Shown: positions 43,348 through 54,190 of the stretch, piece by piece
Layout: each line of letters begins with the position of its first letter
Numbering within the stretch: position 1 is the stretch's first letter
NCBI GenBank assembly: GCA_030374805.1
Contig: JARGSG010000207.1
Coordinates: forward strand, 1,213,246 to 1,277,245
Direction: 5' to 3'
Source: Gracilaria gracilis
Taxonomy: Eukaryota; Rhodophyta; Florideophyceae; Gracilariales; Gracilariaceae
DNA: 64,000 nucleotides
Translations under genes and position numbers: made by a program
Notes under the pieces: model-generated
What the model saw: only the letters and a program-made list of their open reading frames with translations
Told to the model about the DNA's origin: nothing
Database searches by the model: none

Positions 43348-45732
43348 TTATTGAAAAAGATTACGCATTTCTCCTGCGTCCGGGAGTCCCTCGCTCTCTT
43401 CCGCTACGTCTTCCCAATCTAGTAAGTCCGCTTTGCTGCTGGCATCTTCATTTTCTTCATTCGGTTCTATCTCTTCAATACTGTCCATATCGAAGTAGGA
43501 CACAAAATTGCCGGACGTTTCTTCAGTCGGTGCTGCCCCTGATTGTAATGCAGTACTTGCAGCGTGCGATATGGATGCTTTGTTCCCAGCGCGTTTCTTG
43601 CGTGAAGATAGGGCTCGATTAAAGGCACAGAAAATCATCTTCTCGACCTTCATTGGGTGCAATCGGTTCCTGGTCGGAGTCCGTATCCGTTCCTGGAGGC
43701 TAAAACTCCGTTTTACAGAAAACGAGGAGGGGCTGACTGACAAAACGCGCTGTTCAAACTCCTTTAAACATGAGCTTTTCTTGTAATACATCCAGTATAC
43801 TACTGGAATACTCCTGTATGCCATGAAGACGTCTCGCTCTCCAGGATTGTCCGCCTGCGACCTCCAGGACAAGCGTACGAAGAACAACTCCTCGAACAGT
43901 TTATGAACTGCAGCGTCCTCCCCTCTAGAGCTAGGGAGCTTATTTGTCCTCGGAAAGACGTCGGATGCGACGAAGCCTCGAATATGCATGAGTATAGACG
44001 CATTGTGAGCAGCCATGTCATCATTCATGCTTCGAATATTCAAGAAGTAGGAAACGAAATGAATGGATGTCAGAAGAGGAACTTTCTTCGATGTTGCGCT
44101 TAATCGACGGCGGAATGCGCGAATCACCTCGTCTTTTCGTGCCTGCGTAAAGAAAGAGGTTTAAGGGAGAGCCAGCAGCTGTTGTTCCAGTTACATTGTT
44201 GCAGGGTACACCTCAGATATAACAGAGCTATCTTCATCGAAGATACGCAAGTACTGTGTCAATAATCGCATTACATGGTATATATAAAGGCACTTCTCAT
44301 AGACGTTACTGTTCTTCACTGTGGTCTCGAATATATTCCGTTTGTAGTCCCATCTTCCCCCATACAAATTCGTAGAGAAGTCTGTACAATCTACGAGGCG
44401 TTCGTACACACTCCTGCCTCTGATAAATGAATGACGCATTCCCTCGAAACTCGCGAAGCGAGTAGGCGCCATTCTCATTGGCAGCACTGCAGTTCGAAGC
44501 GGTAAGACCCTTCCATACTGGTCCAGCTCCCGATTGGCCCCCGAATATCCCTGATTCCTCAGATCGCTGTTGAACTTCTCTTTAAGCTGCTTAAACCTGA
44601 AGTACAACTTTGAATGCTTTCTTAAGTCACTTACCACCCCAGAAACCGTCACCAACATATCTTTCACCCACTGTAGTTCCCCAATGTCTTGCATCAAGAG
44701 ATTCGCCACATGAGTCTGGTCTTGACCGGCGATGATGTGGTTATAATTCCGTGCAATTTCATCCTTTGCATTTATGCAAGAACTAGCATTGTCGCTCACG
44801 ACGGCGCAAATGCGTTTCATATCACCGAACTCGGAGACCACAGAATCTACAACGTCAGCGTAAAGAACGGCATCGCAACTCTGCGACCCAGTGTATACTG
44901 AACGTAGGAAATAAGTTCGCCTTGCCCTGTTAAAACCCGTTATGCATAGCATTACGATCACCACGTTCTTCGAGCTGGCGTCTGTTCAACCGTCAAAGAT
45001 TAATGTCCCATACGTCTGACGTTAGGACGCAGCAATAGAGGATCGGACCGACTTCAGCTGTCGTTCATGAAACCCCTGAAGATTCTTCCCAGCCATACGC
45101 GAGATGTTTAGAACGTCATCAACTACACGGGGATCTAAGAGCTTTATAAGCTTGAACAGTTCATTCTCGCCCTCCGCACGGCTTAGAACTATAAACGGTA
45201 GCATGTGATGGACAACGAAGCGGGTCAAAAGCTCATTCATAAGCTCATTCATAAGGGTTCTCTTCGCGTACAACTTCTTCTTCGCATCATCCATAGCCGT
45301 AATAGGCTCTGTAAATCTGGATTCAGTATCAGTAGATGGAATACGATGGGTTAGTTCGCTCTTTTCACCGTTGGTAGTTTCTATTCTTCTTCGCTTGTTC
45401 GGGGTTGTTGGGATGCCAAAACACTCCGACGAGCTACCAGGGTCACGGTACGCGCGCAAAAGAGATGGAGTCTTCAAAAGTCTTGCTAGTGTTGCCGGTG
45501 ATGTGAAAGAGCACTGCAAAAGATGCTGTCCAAGTTGTGTCGCGTTTGGCGTCACTGCTTTAGTTTGCCAACGGCAAACATTATATGTAGTAAAGAGATT
45601 GTCAGATATTGAAGAACTGTCACTAGCAGGTTGTAACGAGAAGCACTCCACAGACCACCAGCTGCGTTTACGCCCGACCTTGCGCGATATCGATGAATGA
45701 GACCTCGAGGACGTGTTATTGTTCGCAGACAT
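43348..45732 (-). pseudogene. hAT-family transposase pseudogene
   Basis: The start at 45732 (MSANNNTSSRSH) leads to a BED-type finger (CRWQTKAVTPNATQLGQHLL and C), then FVVHHMLPFIVLSRAE and FKLIKLLDPRVVDD. Past stops near 45021 and 44985 comes FDG-stop-TDASSKNVV (usual DGWTD, TGG changed to TGA), VVSDNASSCINAKDEI (DUF659 pattern), and in the last ORF (44127-43348) the dimerisation motif PSSFSVKRSFS with TRNRLHPMKVEKM. At least three stops or breaks disable it. Terminal repeats were not found. Confidence 0.85.
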
Positions 45733-45813
45733 AATTACGCCTTGAATGCATGGATGAGTCGAAGTTGTAGAATATGGGAGAGGGTTAAAATCGGCCGGAG
45801 CACAGGGACGCAA

Positions 45814-46305
45814 AAGAAGAGAAGGAGTAGCTCACTGTCGAACCAAGAATAGTGCTGCGTAAAGATGTAGGCGACTAGCACCGTAGAGAAGAAGGGCTGT
45901 TGTTTCGTGGAGACGAAGATGAACTGTTTCGTGGACAAGGACACAACGACAATAGCTATCCTAGACGCGCCACTGCTCTCCCCATACACGTTTACAGATT
46001 CGAGTTCTTGCGCGCTTTCGCTCGTTTTGGAACGCACCCACACAGTCGATTACAACAGGAAATTTTGTTGCAACTTGGGGTCCTTGTTGTCCGCCAGTCT
46101 TGGAAGTTGCAAGTTGCATTTTTCAAATCGTAAGACAGTCAGGGCGAGGTAGCTTGCCGGGCTCCAGGTTACGCTGGTAACTTACCAAGCGACTGCATAC
46201 CGGACCGGCATTTATTCATTCACACGTTGAATAGTTTGTTTTCTGTGGTGCGTGTAGGGGACTACGTGACGTTCGAAACGGAAGCCGAAGAGTCTCAACA
46301 AATTT
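45814..46305. other. Right edge of the insertion, no gene
   Basis: Only short frames are present. CAGGGCGAGGTAGC near 46140 resembles a hAT-type terminus (CAGGG), but I found no matching inverted copy on the left. Confidence 0.35.
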
Positions 46306-46836
46306 TCTTCAGGGCCTAAAAATTTACTGATCTTGTGGAACGCTGCGTGGGATGAAGCAGCAGAAAAGGCGTTCATCGATTTGAAGCATGTATTAACGTC
46401 TTTTCCTGTCTTAATCGCTCCGAACTGGTCAAACCCATTTAGAATCCATACTGATGCCTCGCAATTGGCGGCGGGGGCCACGTTGACACAGTTGGATGAA
46501 CGGAAACAAGAACGAGTTGTCGCGTATATGTCGAGAAAGTTGAGTCCAGCAGAACAAAACTACACCGGAAACGAGCGAGAACTATTAGCCCTTGTGTTTT
46601 CTTTACAACGTTTTCGTTGTTATATTGAGGGAAATACCTTCGATATCTTCACCAACAATCAGGTTGGGAAACATTTTTAAATGAAGAAGAACATCAATCG
46701 ACGTGAAGCGAGATGGATGGACCTAATCGCTTCGTTCAATATTAGAGATGTTTGCTTGAAACCTGGGCGCATTTATGTTCTCGGGGATAGCTTATCACGA
46801 ATATCGATGCCGATATCCATCCCGACGATTGAATGC
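46306..46836 (+). pseudogene. Element 3 RNase H
   Basis: It encodes AWDEAAEKAFIDLKHVLTSF, NPFRIHTDASQLAAGATLTQ (first catalytic Asp), VAYMSRKLSPAEQNYTGNER (catalytic Glu), TFDIFTNNQVGKHF where T-D-N/H is usual, a stop at 46678, and ending PGRIYVLGDSLSRI. It is the direct continuation of the RT at 39082-40059. Confidence 0.88.
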
Positions 46837-48360
46837 AGGTCGTTAGCTGTCGCAGATGTGTCCGAAGTGATCGGTGACTATTCCAAAGATCAAACCTTTA
46901 GGCCCATTCTCAAGGCACTCCAGGGGAATTTTCTTAAGGAAGCCAGGCGACGAAAGAGATTGGAGCTTCTTTTGCCGTCATTTAGAGAAGAAAATGGATT
47001 GCTATTCAATGAAGGAAAGCTCTGTATTTTGACAAATGGAAGACTGGCAGTTATAGAGCTTGCTCATGTTGTGAAAACTGGAGGACATTTTGCATTTACA
47101 AAGACGCTTGGGAGGCTACATTGCTTCCATTGGAAAAACAAAGCGAGGAACGTTTAGCGCTATTGCGGTGCCTGTTCAAATTGCCAACAGAACAAGGAAT
47201 CACGGGGAAAGTCACTTAACGTCCCCACCCCTTTACCGCTTCCTACTCGCCGGTGGGGCCTGGTTGCAACAGACTTAATTGTCAAACTTCCGAAAACCAA
47301 ACAAGGTTTTGACGCCATATCTACATGGGTTGATAAGCTTTCACGAATATTTCGGTTCGTTCCATGTCGTGTGACGGACGATGCTCCCAAGGTTGCGGAG
47401 TTATTTTATACCCTTATATTCCCCCAACATGGATTGCCTGACGCCATCATCTCTGATCGTGACTCTCGTTTCATTTCACGGTTTTGGAGTTCTTTGATGG
47501 AGCTCTGTGGTGTTTCATCACGTATGTCTTCACCTTGGAACCCACAGAGTGATGGAGCATCAGAATTTATGAATCGCATGATTGAAAATTACATTCGATG
47601 CTTCTGCTTCTATCAACAAAATGATTGGGACAGATTACTTCCCTGTGCGGAATTTGCGAGCAACTCAGCAGTTTCAGAAGATCTCGAAATGTCTCCCTTC
47701 GAGGTAGATCTCGGTTGGAAGCCGAAGGCTCCTTTGGATCTTATACACGGCACGTTTTCTACCATTGAAAGCACTGAAGAGTTTCGAATTCGTTTGCAAG
47801 CTGTTTTCGATGATGACCAATATGCTCATCGACTGGCAAAGGCAAAAAATACTGCAGACAGCTCTATACGGTGTCGAACGTCGGACTAAAAAGTGAGAGA
47901 TGAGGTATGGGTCTCACGAAAATTGTTTCGAGACAACTACAGTCGTTCGCGAGATTCCGACAAGCTATGGGCTGGTAGATTTGGGCCCTTTGAGGTGCTG
48001 GAACTTGTGGGAAGAAATGCATTACTTCTTGAGTTTCCCAATCACATTTGCACCCACCCTGTGGTACATGTGTCCCACAGCAAGAAGAACGTTGACCAAG
48101 AGGCAGGCTGCGCACAGCCAAAACGAAGCACACCGCTTCCTGTAGATCGTGATGGAGTAGGTCCTCTGTTCTCGGTCGACCGTATTCTGAAGCACAGACG
48201 CCGAGGACGAGGATATCAATGGTTGACACTACTCAAGAATTCCCCCACTCATGACGCTGAGTGGCAGCCAACCCGTGATTTTGTAGACAAGGACGGTACT
48301 CTAACAAAATCATTCCATGAATACATTGTTGCAAAAGGATTACTTCGTCATCTGCATTAG
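46837..48360 (+). pseudogene. Element 3 integrase with chromodomain
   Basis: The finger is ELAHVVKTGGHFAFTKT then, after a stop at 47155, CGACSNCQQNK. Catalytic residues lie in LVATDLIVKLPKT, AIISDRDSRFISRFW and PQSDGASEFMNRM, so D, D and E are all present. After a stop at 47887 come the C-terminal domain (FGPFEVLELVGRNALLLEFP), HPVVHVSHSKK, and a chromodomain (VDRILKHRRRGRGYQWLTLL, then HDAEWQPTRDF). Only two stops interrupt it, so it is the best preserved integrase in the window. Confidence 0.92.
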
Positions 48361-49360
48361 GAATGTCTCAAACCGTTTTCGGGAAAAGAATGATGCAACA
48401 GTCGCTGCAATTATTTGTCTCCTGGGATCCAAGGAGTGCAGTATGGATGTGTTCAGGAACAGTTAGGACATCACAGGAACCGATAGAAGGAGGACGTATG
48501 CGCTGTGGGGAACATATCGGTTAAGACTACGCAGATAATATCAAAGATATCGACGCTGTTGTCGTGTACGTAGAGGGTGTCGATTAGATAGAGTTGTCTA
48601 CCGTGTTCTGGATGGTGTGAACGAGTTGCAACAGGAGCATAAATACCGCCCTATGACTGCGGTGGGCTCTGAGAAAGATGGGGCATCGACACAATCACCA
48701 ACTCTTTCCTTGAACAGTACACCAGTTTGCTACATATCTGCACCAAATCCATCTCCATGACGTTCATGCGCAGCTTTGCATACGAAGTCTAGATCGAGAA
48801 GCAGGGCTGAAGAGCCTGCTTCAAACAGTGTGTTGGTTTCTATGCTATTTCTACGCCTTGAAATGGGTAGATTGCTGGCGCGTGGTACAGATTGGAGCAC
48901 GCGCATTAATGCTGATACATCTTTTGGGCTTCTGACAGGCCCGAAAAGATGTTTGAACACAAAGTCGAGAGTATCTTCGGATACAATGTTTGCCAGTAGT
49001 GTGCCGAAGCGATGATTATTAATTCCTTCCTCTGAGATCATTTCATAATATTAATCACCCTGTAAAGATACGGTTGGAATGGAAACGTTAAATTGAAAGG
49101 ATTGGGATGTTGAAGCAATAACACTTCGAAGGTGTATTAGGATCAGAGGGTGCGGTGCTGGAAGGAGGTTAGGCACTATTTGCAGCGTGAGCTAATGACG
49201 TAAGAACCAAGAGAGTACAATTTTTGAACTAGTCCTGGGTTCCATGGGCGGGATACGATGAAAAAAGATTTTTCCCGGATCTACGTTGGCCGTGTTTCAA
49301 TCCAGAAGCATTGGCCTCTAGTTTGGTCCGTGGAATGCAAGAGGCTTTCGGGGCTACCTG
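48361..49360. other. No recognisable gene
   Basis: This follows the stop of element 3 pol, where a 3' untranslated region and LTR would be expected. No partner repeat exists in the window to define an LTR. A short minus-strand frame (49041-48730) has no known motif. Confidence 0.4.
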
Positions 49361-49903
49361 ATGCACTTGGGTGGTCCATCAGGGCCCCAAAAGTCTGTTC
49401 TTATAACACATAATCTGGACGGGAGAGATATGAAGGGTAGATTAGGTCGACGCGGGCACTTCCGACCATGTGCGCCATTTTTGAATCATTTTATTTCTGC
49501 CATGACTTTTCCCAGGCTATCTCCAAAAAGTCACGAAGTTATTTGCAGGCCATCTACCACAATTTCATGGGTTATTCTGACCTATTCTGGTGCCCACCTT
49601 TCTACCAAGAACGGGACTGTTGATTTCCTGGAATCTGATGAGGAGAATGTGATGATGGTGAGAAAGCGGGCGTTATTGGATGCAAGGTTTAGGCAAATTG
49701 TATCGGCTTTTCGCCTTTGTAAAAACAGCAAAGCGAAAAAAAGAATGCATGCGCCGCAGACCGGAGTGCGAGTGTCGCGTACGGTGGAGGGATGCCCAAG
49801 GCAGGTGTTGCACACTGCTTTTCGAGGGTTGACGAATGTAGAGAAGGATAGGGGAGATATTCCGGCGTTCTTTGCGATGGCCTCTGGGGGAGTTCATTTA
49901 TGA
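49361..49903 (+). other. Unknown ORF of 180 codons
   Basis: The frame includes VDFLESDEENVMMVRKRALL and RFRQIVSAFRLCKNSKAKK. I recognise no family. It precedes the acidic-tail ORF on the same strand and could be the 5' part of that gene in another frame. Confidence 0.3.
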
Positions 49904-50010
49904 TATGGGTTTTTGAGAGGTCGCACAACATGTATGTGACAGATGACTAGAGTTTAAGGAGGTTATCACGTACAATGGTTGTGAAGAAGTTCGGGGTTCT
50001 GCCTTAATCT

Positions 50011-50379
50011 GTGTTTATTGGGAGAGGGGATGTTCTTCATGCAAGAGCTGGGTACATAGATGCGTTGGTGAGAAAAAATTGCCCGAAGTATCACATATAC
50101 TTTGTACCGGAAGGATATAATCTCGCTGACGCGGTGCGCAGGGAGCCAGCGTTTCGGCCAAAGTCCGTAGATGAGGACTTTGGGCTACGAGAAGACCCGA
50201 AAGACCAGCTGGACGATGATGAAGGTTTGGGGTAAGAGAGTGAAATGGATGATATAGAAGATGGCGAGGGCGAGTACGAATAGAAAGATGAAGAGGTGTC
50301 TGGTGGCCCTGCTGAGAATACAGATGGGGATTACGAGGAAGGACAGATGATAATGGATGAAGACGATGAAGAGGTATAA
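50011..50379 (+). pseudogene. Acidic-tail ORF of the TIR element, copy 3
   Basis: The frame encodes GDVLHARAGYIDALVRKNCP, PEGYNLADAVRREPAFRP and then a strongly acidic tail (DDDEGLG, then DDIEDGEGEYE and MDEDDEEV) broken by two stops. The acidic part recurs in copy 2 (32126-32400) and copy 1 (about 780-1000), so it belongs to the element. Function unknown. Confidence 0.45.
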
Positions 50380-50459
50380 TGTAGCACTTATACTGCTGTG
50401 TTTGTTTGTGATACAGACTTGCAATAAAAAGTGAACGGGTGATTTGTTTAGGCGGCAAC

Positions 50460-51365
50460 TTAAAAAGAATTGGAGAGCAAAAACGGGTCATGTGTGTAGT
50501 TGCAACGAGTACGAGGTTTACAATTTGTTCTAATTACTGTAAAGTGATTTCTAAGACCATTGACATAGTTGCTGTGGAAAGGGGCAGGGTCCTGCCTTCC
50601 GGCTAGATTTTCGTCTGCAGAGGTGAGATAGAAGTAAGCATTTCTGGATTCATACTCCGAGAAAGAGGCTGGGAAGAAAATAAGGGTGCTCCCGTATTCC
50701 AGAAGTGATTCCACTGGAGAAGGGATATTGAAGGAGAGACCTGTGTTGGAGGTGACTATGCCTAGAAGCTCCTTCATTATAGTTTAGACAATAGTTTTGT
50801 GCTTGGTAGCCACTTCATGCATGGTAGCGAATCCAAATGAAGAACCGACGAGATTGAAGGTAGAGATCCAAATGAGCTTTTGGTAGTAAGACTTGGAAAA
50901 AGCGTTCTCGTAGGCGATACTGCAAGTAAGACCTGTGGTCCAGAGGCGTTCAGCTATTTCCAGAGCCCACTTTCCGGTGGCCGGGGTTAGACCATTTGGA
51001 TAGAGCGGCGTGACACCATCCTGTGAGGAGGCGCAGACAGTGGGAACGGCAATGTAAAGAGCGGCTCGTGTGCAGTGCTCAATTACGTGTTGGGAAAGGA
51101 TGGGAAGAATATGGCCATTCTGTATGAAGACCAGGTCTTCTGCTCGTGATGCTGGACAAGACTGAATCACTTTTTCGGGAAGTGTGTTCCTGCCACAGAA
51201 GAAGATTGGACCTTGGGGAAGGCAATCTGCGGAAATGAAGTATTCGATGGAGAGAAAACTGTCTCGAGGGGAACGATTGTTGTCAAGCATGGTTTCAATA
51301 CGGTCTCTACCTACGACAACAGCTGGGACGATTGCAGAACGGAGGGAAGATGAATGGGAGCTCAT
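50460..51365 (-). pseudogene. Ketopantoate-reductase-like gene of the TIR element, copy 3 (one stop)
   Basis: It starts at 51365 (MSSHSSSLRSAIVPAVVVG) and is open for about 300 codons except for TAA near 50786, where copy 1 has TCA (Ser). Motifs in order: GPIFFCGRNTLPEKVIQSCP, EDLVFIQNGHILPIL, TPATGKWALEIAERL, KSYYQKLIWISTFNLVGSSF, and a C-terminal helical part. The pattern fits the ApbA/PanE-type NAD(P)-dependent reductase superfamily, in particular a eukaryotic subgroup with 'GPI.vC.RN...DLVF.QNG'. A role inside a transposon is unknown; it may be a captured host gene kept as passenger. Confidence 0.5.
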
Positions 51366-51675
51366 TGCGATGAGTTTGTGTGATTGAAGGTATGGGCTGT
51401 TGGAAGCTGTCTGGTGCTGGTAGCTGTGAATGGAAAGTGGTCTACATTCTAAGGAATGGGGAAAGCTTTAAGTACACGACTGGGCTGTTGTTTTCGTCAT
51501 GGAAAAAAGTGTTCCAGGGAATAAGAGGTTTTGTATGTTTCGGTTATGGAAAGAAATGGGCAGCAGGGCTGTAGAGGAGGTAGGGCCGAAGAGTGTGTTT
51601 ATGAGAAGGAATGCAGTGCAGTAAAGAATAGAAAGTAAGAGTCCATGTTACCGTTGGTAATTAAGAGTTGGTGCA

Positions 51676-52880
51676 TTGGGGGCTTCAATGGGATATGGTA
51701 TGGACAAAAGGGGGGAAATTGTGGGGATTTTTAAGAAAAAAAGGAAATTGTGCGGAATTGCGGGAAATATGAGTGGATATGAATCGGGTACAAATTGTCG
51801 TGCAGCGCAAGTGGGTGTGTGGCAGACAGTGCTACAGGTGTACGGAGTGGGGGGGAGTGCTGCAACTGTTGGGTTCATTTCGCTTGTTCTCATCTATCTC
51901 CGTTATCGTGAACCGCCGTTTATTCTTGTAATGTCGAATGGGTATGTCGAGAACGAAAAGCTAGTGGCTCTGCTTCAGCAAACGTAGGTACCAGAGACGC
52001 CACCGGGAAAGAAGGAGGAGGGTGGGGACAAGGTTTGCATGGGGGAGAAGGAGGGAAGTGGGGACGGAGAGGGACGTGGGCTTGATTGGGATGGAGGGGA
52101 TAAGGGACCGAAGAGAAGGTTTGCGGCGGAGATGGAGGAGTGGTTGAGGAGACTTGGAGGGGATCTGAAGGAGCATTTGGACAACTGGCTTCCTGAGATG
52201 GTGGGTAAGATGGGAGGGGTGGTGCTGAGTGTGCCAGAGATTGGGGTGCCAATGAATTTGATTTCGACGATTCGGAAAAGGTTGACGTTCGCTGGAGTGG
52301 GGACTGGAAGGCATGTGACTGGGATGGTAGAGTGCGTTGGGAGGGAGATGGTGGCGTTGAGGAGGCAGAATAGAGGGGCTGAGGGGACGTGTAGAGGTGT
52401 TGGAGGCCCATGTGGAACAGGTGGAGAAGGCGTGCCAATTGTTGTTTGAGGTGAAGGAGCTAGTGAGGGAAGGAGGAGTTAGGAGGGAGGAGGGAAGAGA
52501 GAAAGAGTCACCGGTGACGCCAAGTTTTGGTGATGGGTGTGGGTGTGTGAGGGGAAGGAGAGGGGAAGGGAATGGAGGGGGGGTTGGGGGAAGTCGGCTG
52601 AGAAAGAGGCGAAAGGGTGGGGTGATGGTGGAAGAGGGTGGAGAGGTATGTGTGCCGCGGCAGCTGCCGGGTGGAGCGCCATTAGTTGTGTTTGGTAGTG
52701 CATCGGCGGATGTGCGAACGGCGGAGCCGCATACTGGGGGAGCAGGAGGAGAAAAGACCGGGAGGGGTTGGAAGCCGGTTTGGGGCTAGGAGGGTGTACG
52801 AGAATGGAGAGAGTGTTCCTTTGGAGTTCTTCAACTTGAAATTTAGGGAAACGGAGACTCGGGATCCGAATGCAGGGTGA
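51676..52880 (+). pseudogene. Coiled-coil membrane protein of the TIR element, copy 3
   Basis: It starts at 51676 (MGASMGYGMDKRGEIVG) with a transmembrane-like segment near residues 60-80 (AATVGFISLVLIYL). A stop at 51985 falls where copy 2 reads Met, but copy 3 reads through the place where copy 2 stops. It continues as KRRFAAEMEEWLRRLGGDLK, a coiled coil of about 80 residues, a frameshift near 52390, a basic RLRKRRKGG stretch, another frameshift, and the end FFNLKFRETETRDPNAG. The ancestral protein would have been about 390 residues. Confidence 0.55.
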
Positions 52881-53152
52881 GATTGAGGGAGTGCTAATGG
52901 TAGTATCGTAATTTTTTGGAGTGTTTTTGACGAGTGTGGGGAGTGTAAACTCACGAGGGGTGGCAGGATAACTGCAAATTAGCCTTCAACTCAAAGAGGT
53001 GAAGTTTGAACTGCCCTGAACGGAAACGTAATTTCCAAAAAAAAAATTTCCTTGCCAACTAGCGCAAATTGCAAAAAGGCTAGTTTTTTCGGACTTTTAT
53101 TTTGACAACTAGCGATCTAACATACTAAACTAGCATGCCGAGAACACCGACG

Positions 53153-53510
53153 AAGGGTTTGTATTCTTCCAATCGTATTCCATAAGCAGCTATCTATGTA
53201 TATATATCCCTATTTGGGGATATATATCGCTATTTGCCGCCGTGAAGTTCTAAGTATGTGCCACTTACAGGCTTACATTGGGTTCGAAAACTAGCATGAA
53301 CGGAAGTAACATACTAGTTTGTCTTCCATGCAAACTAGCAATGATGGAAATATTCGTGAATGATTCCTTCCACACAAACTAGCACAAGTGGAAATCTGGA
53401 AATACTTTCGGAAATTAAGCACATCCAAATTTGGATAAATTCACCGGTTTTTCGATCATTTTAACTCGGTAATTTTTGACACCAAAACTAGCATTCCGAT
53501 AACACCGACG
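53153..53510. mobile_element. Right-end fragment of the TIR element (copy 4)
   Basis: The sequence from AAGGGTTTGTATTC to ACACCGACG matches the last 330-360 bp of copies 1 and 2. It directly abuts the terminus of copy 3, as if copy 3 had inserted in another copy at this point and the rest was lost. Confidence 0.8.
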
Positions 53511-54190
53511 TGTGTTTTCGTCGTGTTGTGGTGACTACTATAATCTGCTGTGCAGGTGCAATGAGAGCAGAATATGGCTAGAGAGTTAATGAAATAAAGA
53601 GACCCGTAGCATCTATTGTCATCGTGGAGTTGTGTTTGAAGTTTGGGGTTTTTTATACAGGCATTTTTCGTGCAGATGTGAAGGAAGACACACCCTTCAA
53701 CACAAAGCCGAGATGATGATGCGGCGATGTTGTTGCCTTCTTGGATATTTTGGCCTTGTTTAGCACCATGGATTAAGTATATAAAGGCCGAAAGCTATGA
53801 AGCAGAGGACAGAGTTACAGGATAAGCGATACTGTTGCTATCGCGTTATTTTTTTGAGAGGACACAGACCCTCACGTTTCTTAAACAACTTGTGCGAGAA
53901 ACTTGCGAGCACATGCCCTCCTATAAACTGTTTGCGCTGCTGCAAGCGATAACTATATGTTACGGTGGAGCTGTTCTGAAACCCTACCAGCGATGCAATG
54001 AACCATCATATAGCTAGTACATAGTGTTGTCTTTAAAGAGTAATATACATGTCATGTAGTACCTGTACTTCGTGTTGCACTAACCACCTCTATTCTCCAC
54101 AATAGTGAGCCATAAACTTAAAGAATTATCTACAGCGGCTCGGGTATGTTCGCTTCAAGCGCGTGAAGATTCTATTTGGCCTCGCGATCC
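53511..54190. other. No recognisable gene
   Basis: A single short plus-strand frame (53835-54017) has no known motif. TATATAAAGG near 53779 is TATA-like and unassigned. Confidence 0.4.

Larger units (their letters stand above)
40060..46305. mobile_element. About 6.2-kb insertion in element 3 with hAT and host-gene pieces
   Basis: The element 3 pol breaks at the RT connection and resumes with KNLLILWNAAWDEAAEKAF near 46306. The insert contains a promoter-like region, an unknown ORF, a DUF1350 gene, a DEAH helicase fragment and a hAT transposase pseudogene. I could not find clear terminal inverted repeats or an 8-bp duplication. It may be a hAT element with captured host genes, or a chromosomal rearrangement. 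Confidence 0.5.
38080..48360 (+). mobile_element. Ty3/gypsy chromovirus, element 3 (5' truncated, interrupted)
   Basis: Plus-strand gag end, protease, RT, RNase H, integrase and chromodomain are in canonical order. The 5' LTR and most of gag are missing because the element begins at the end of TIR copy 2. About 6.2 kb of other DNA separates RT (ends about 40059) from RNase H (starts about 46306). I could not identify a 3' LTR after 48360. Confidence 0.85.
49361..53152 (+). mobile_element. Multi-gene TIR element, copy 3 (left half, inverted)
   Basis: The right edge at 53152 is the inverted left terminus of copy 2, ending AGAACACCGACG, with AACTAGC motifs. Inside are the coiled-coil gene (plus), the reductase-like gene (minus) and the acidic-tail ORF (plus). 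No transposase gene or palindrome array is present, and the left boundary is uncertain. Confidence 0.65.

Noticed and set aside
46140-46160. hAT terminal repeat CAGGGCGAGG
   Set aside because: No inverted partner or 8-bp duplication could be found on the left side.
48361-48700. 3' LTR of element 3
   Set aside because: No second copy in the window and no clear TG...CA boundaries, so it cannot be supported.
50011-50235. Cupin or JmjC-like reading of GDVLHARAGYIDAL
   Set aside because: Only a weak local pattern; the metal-binding residues of these folds are not visible.
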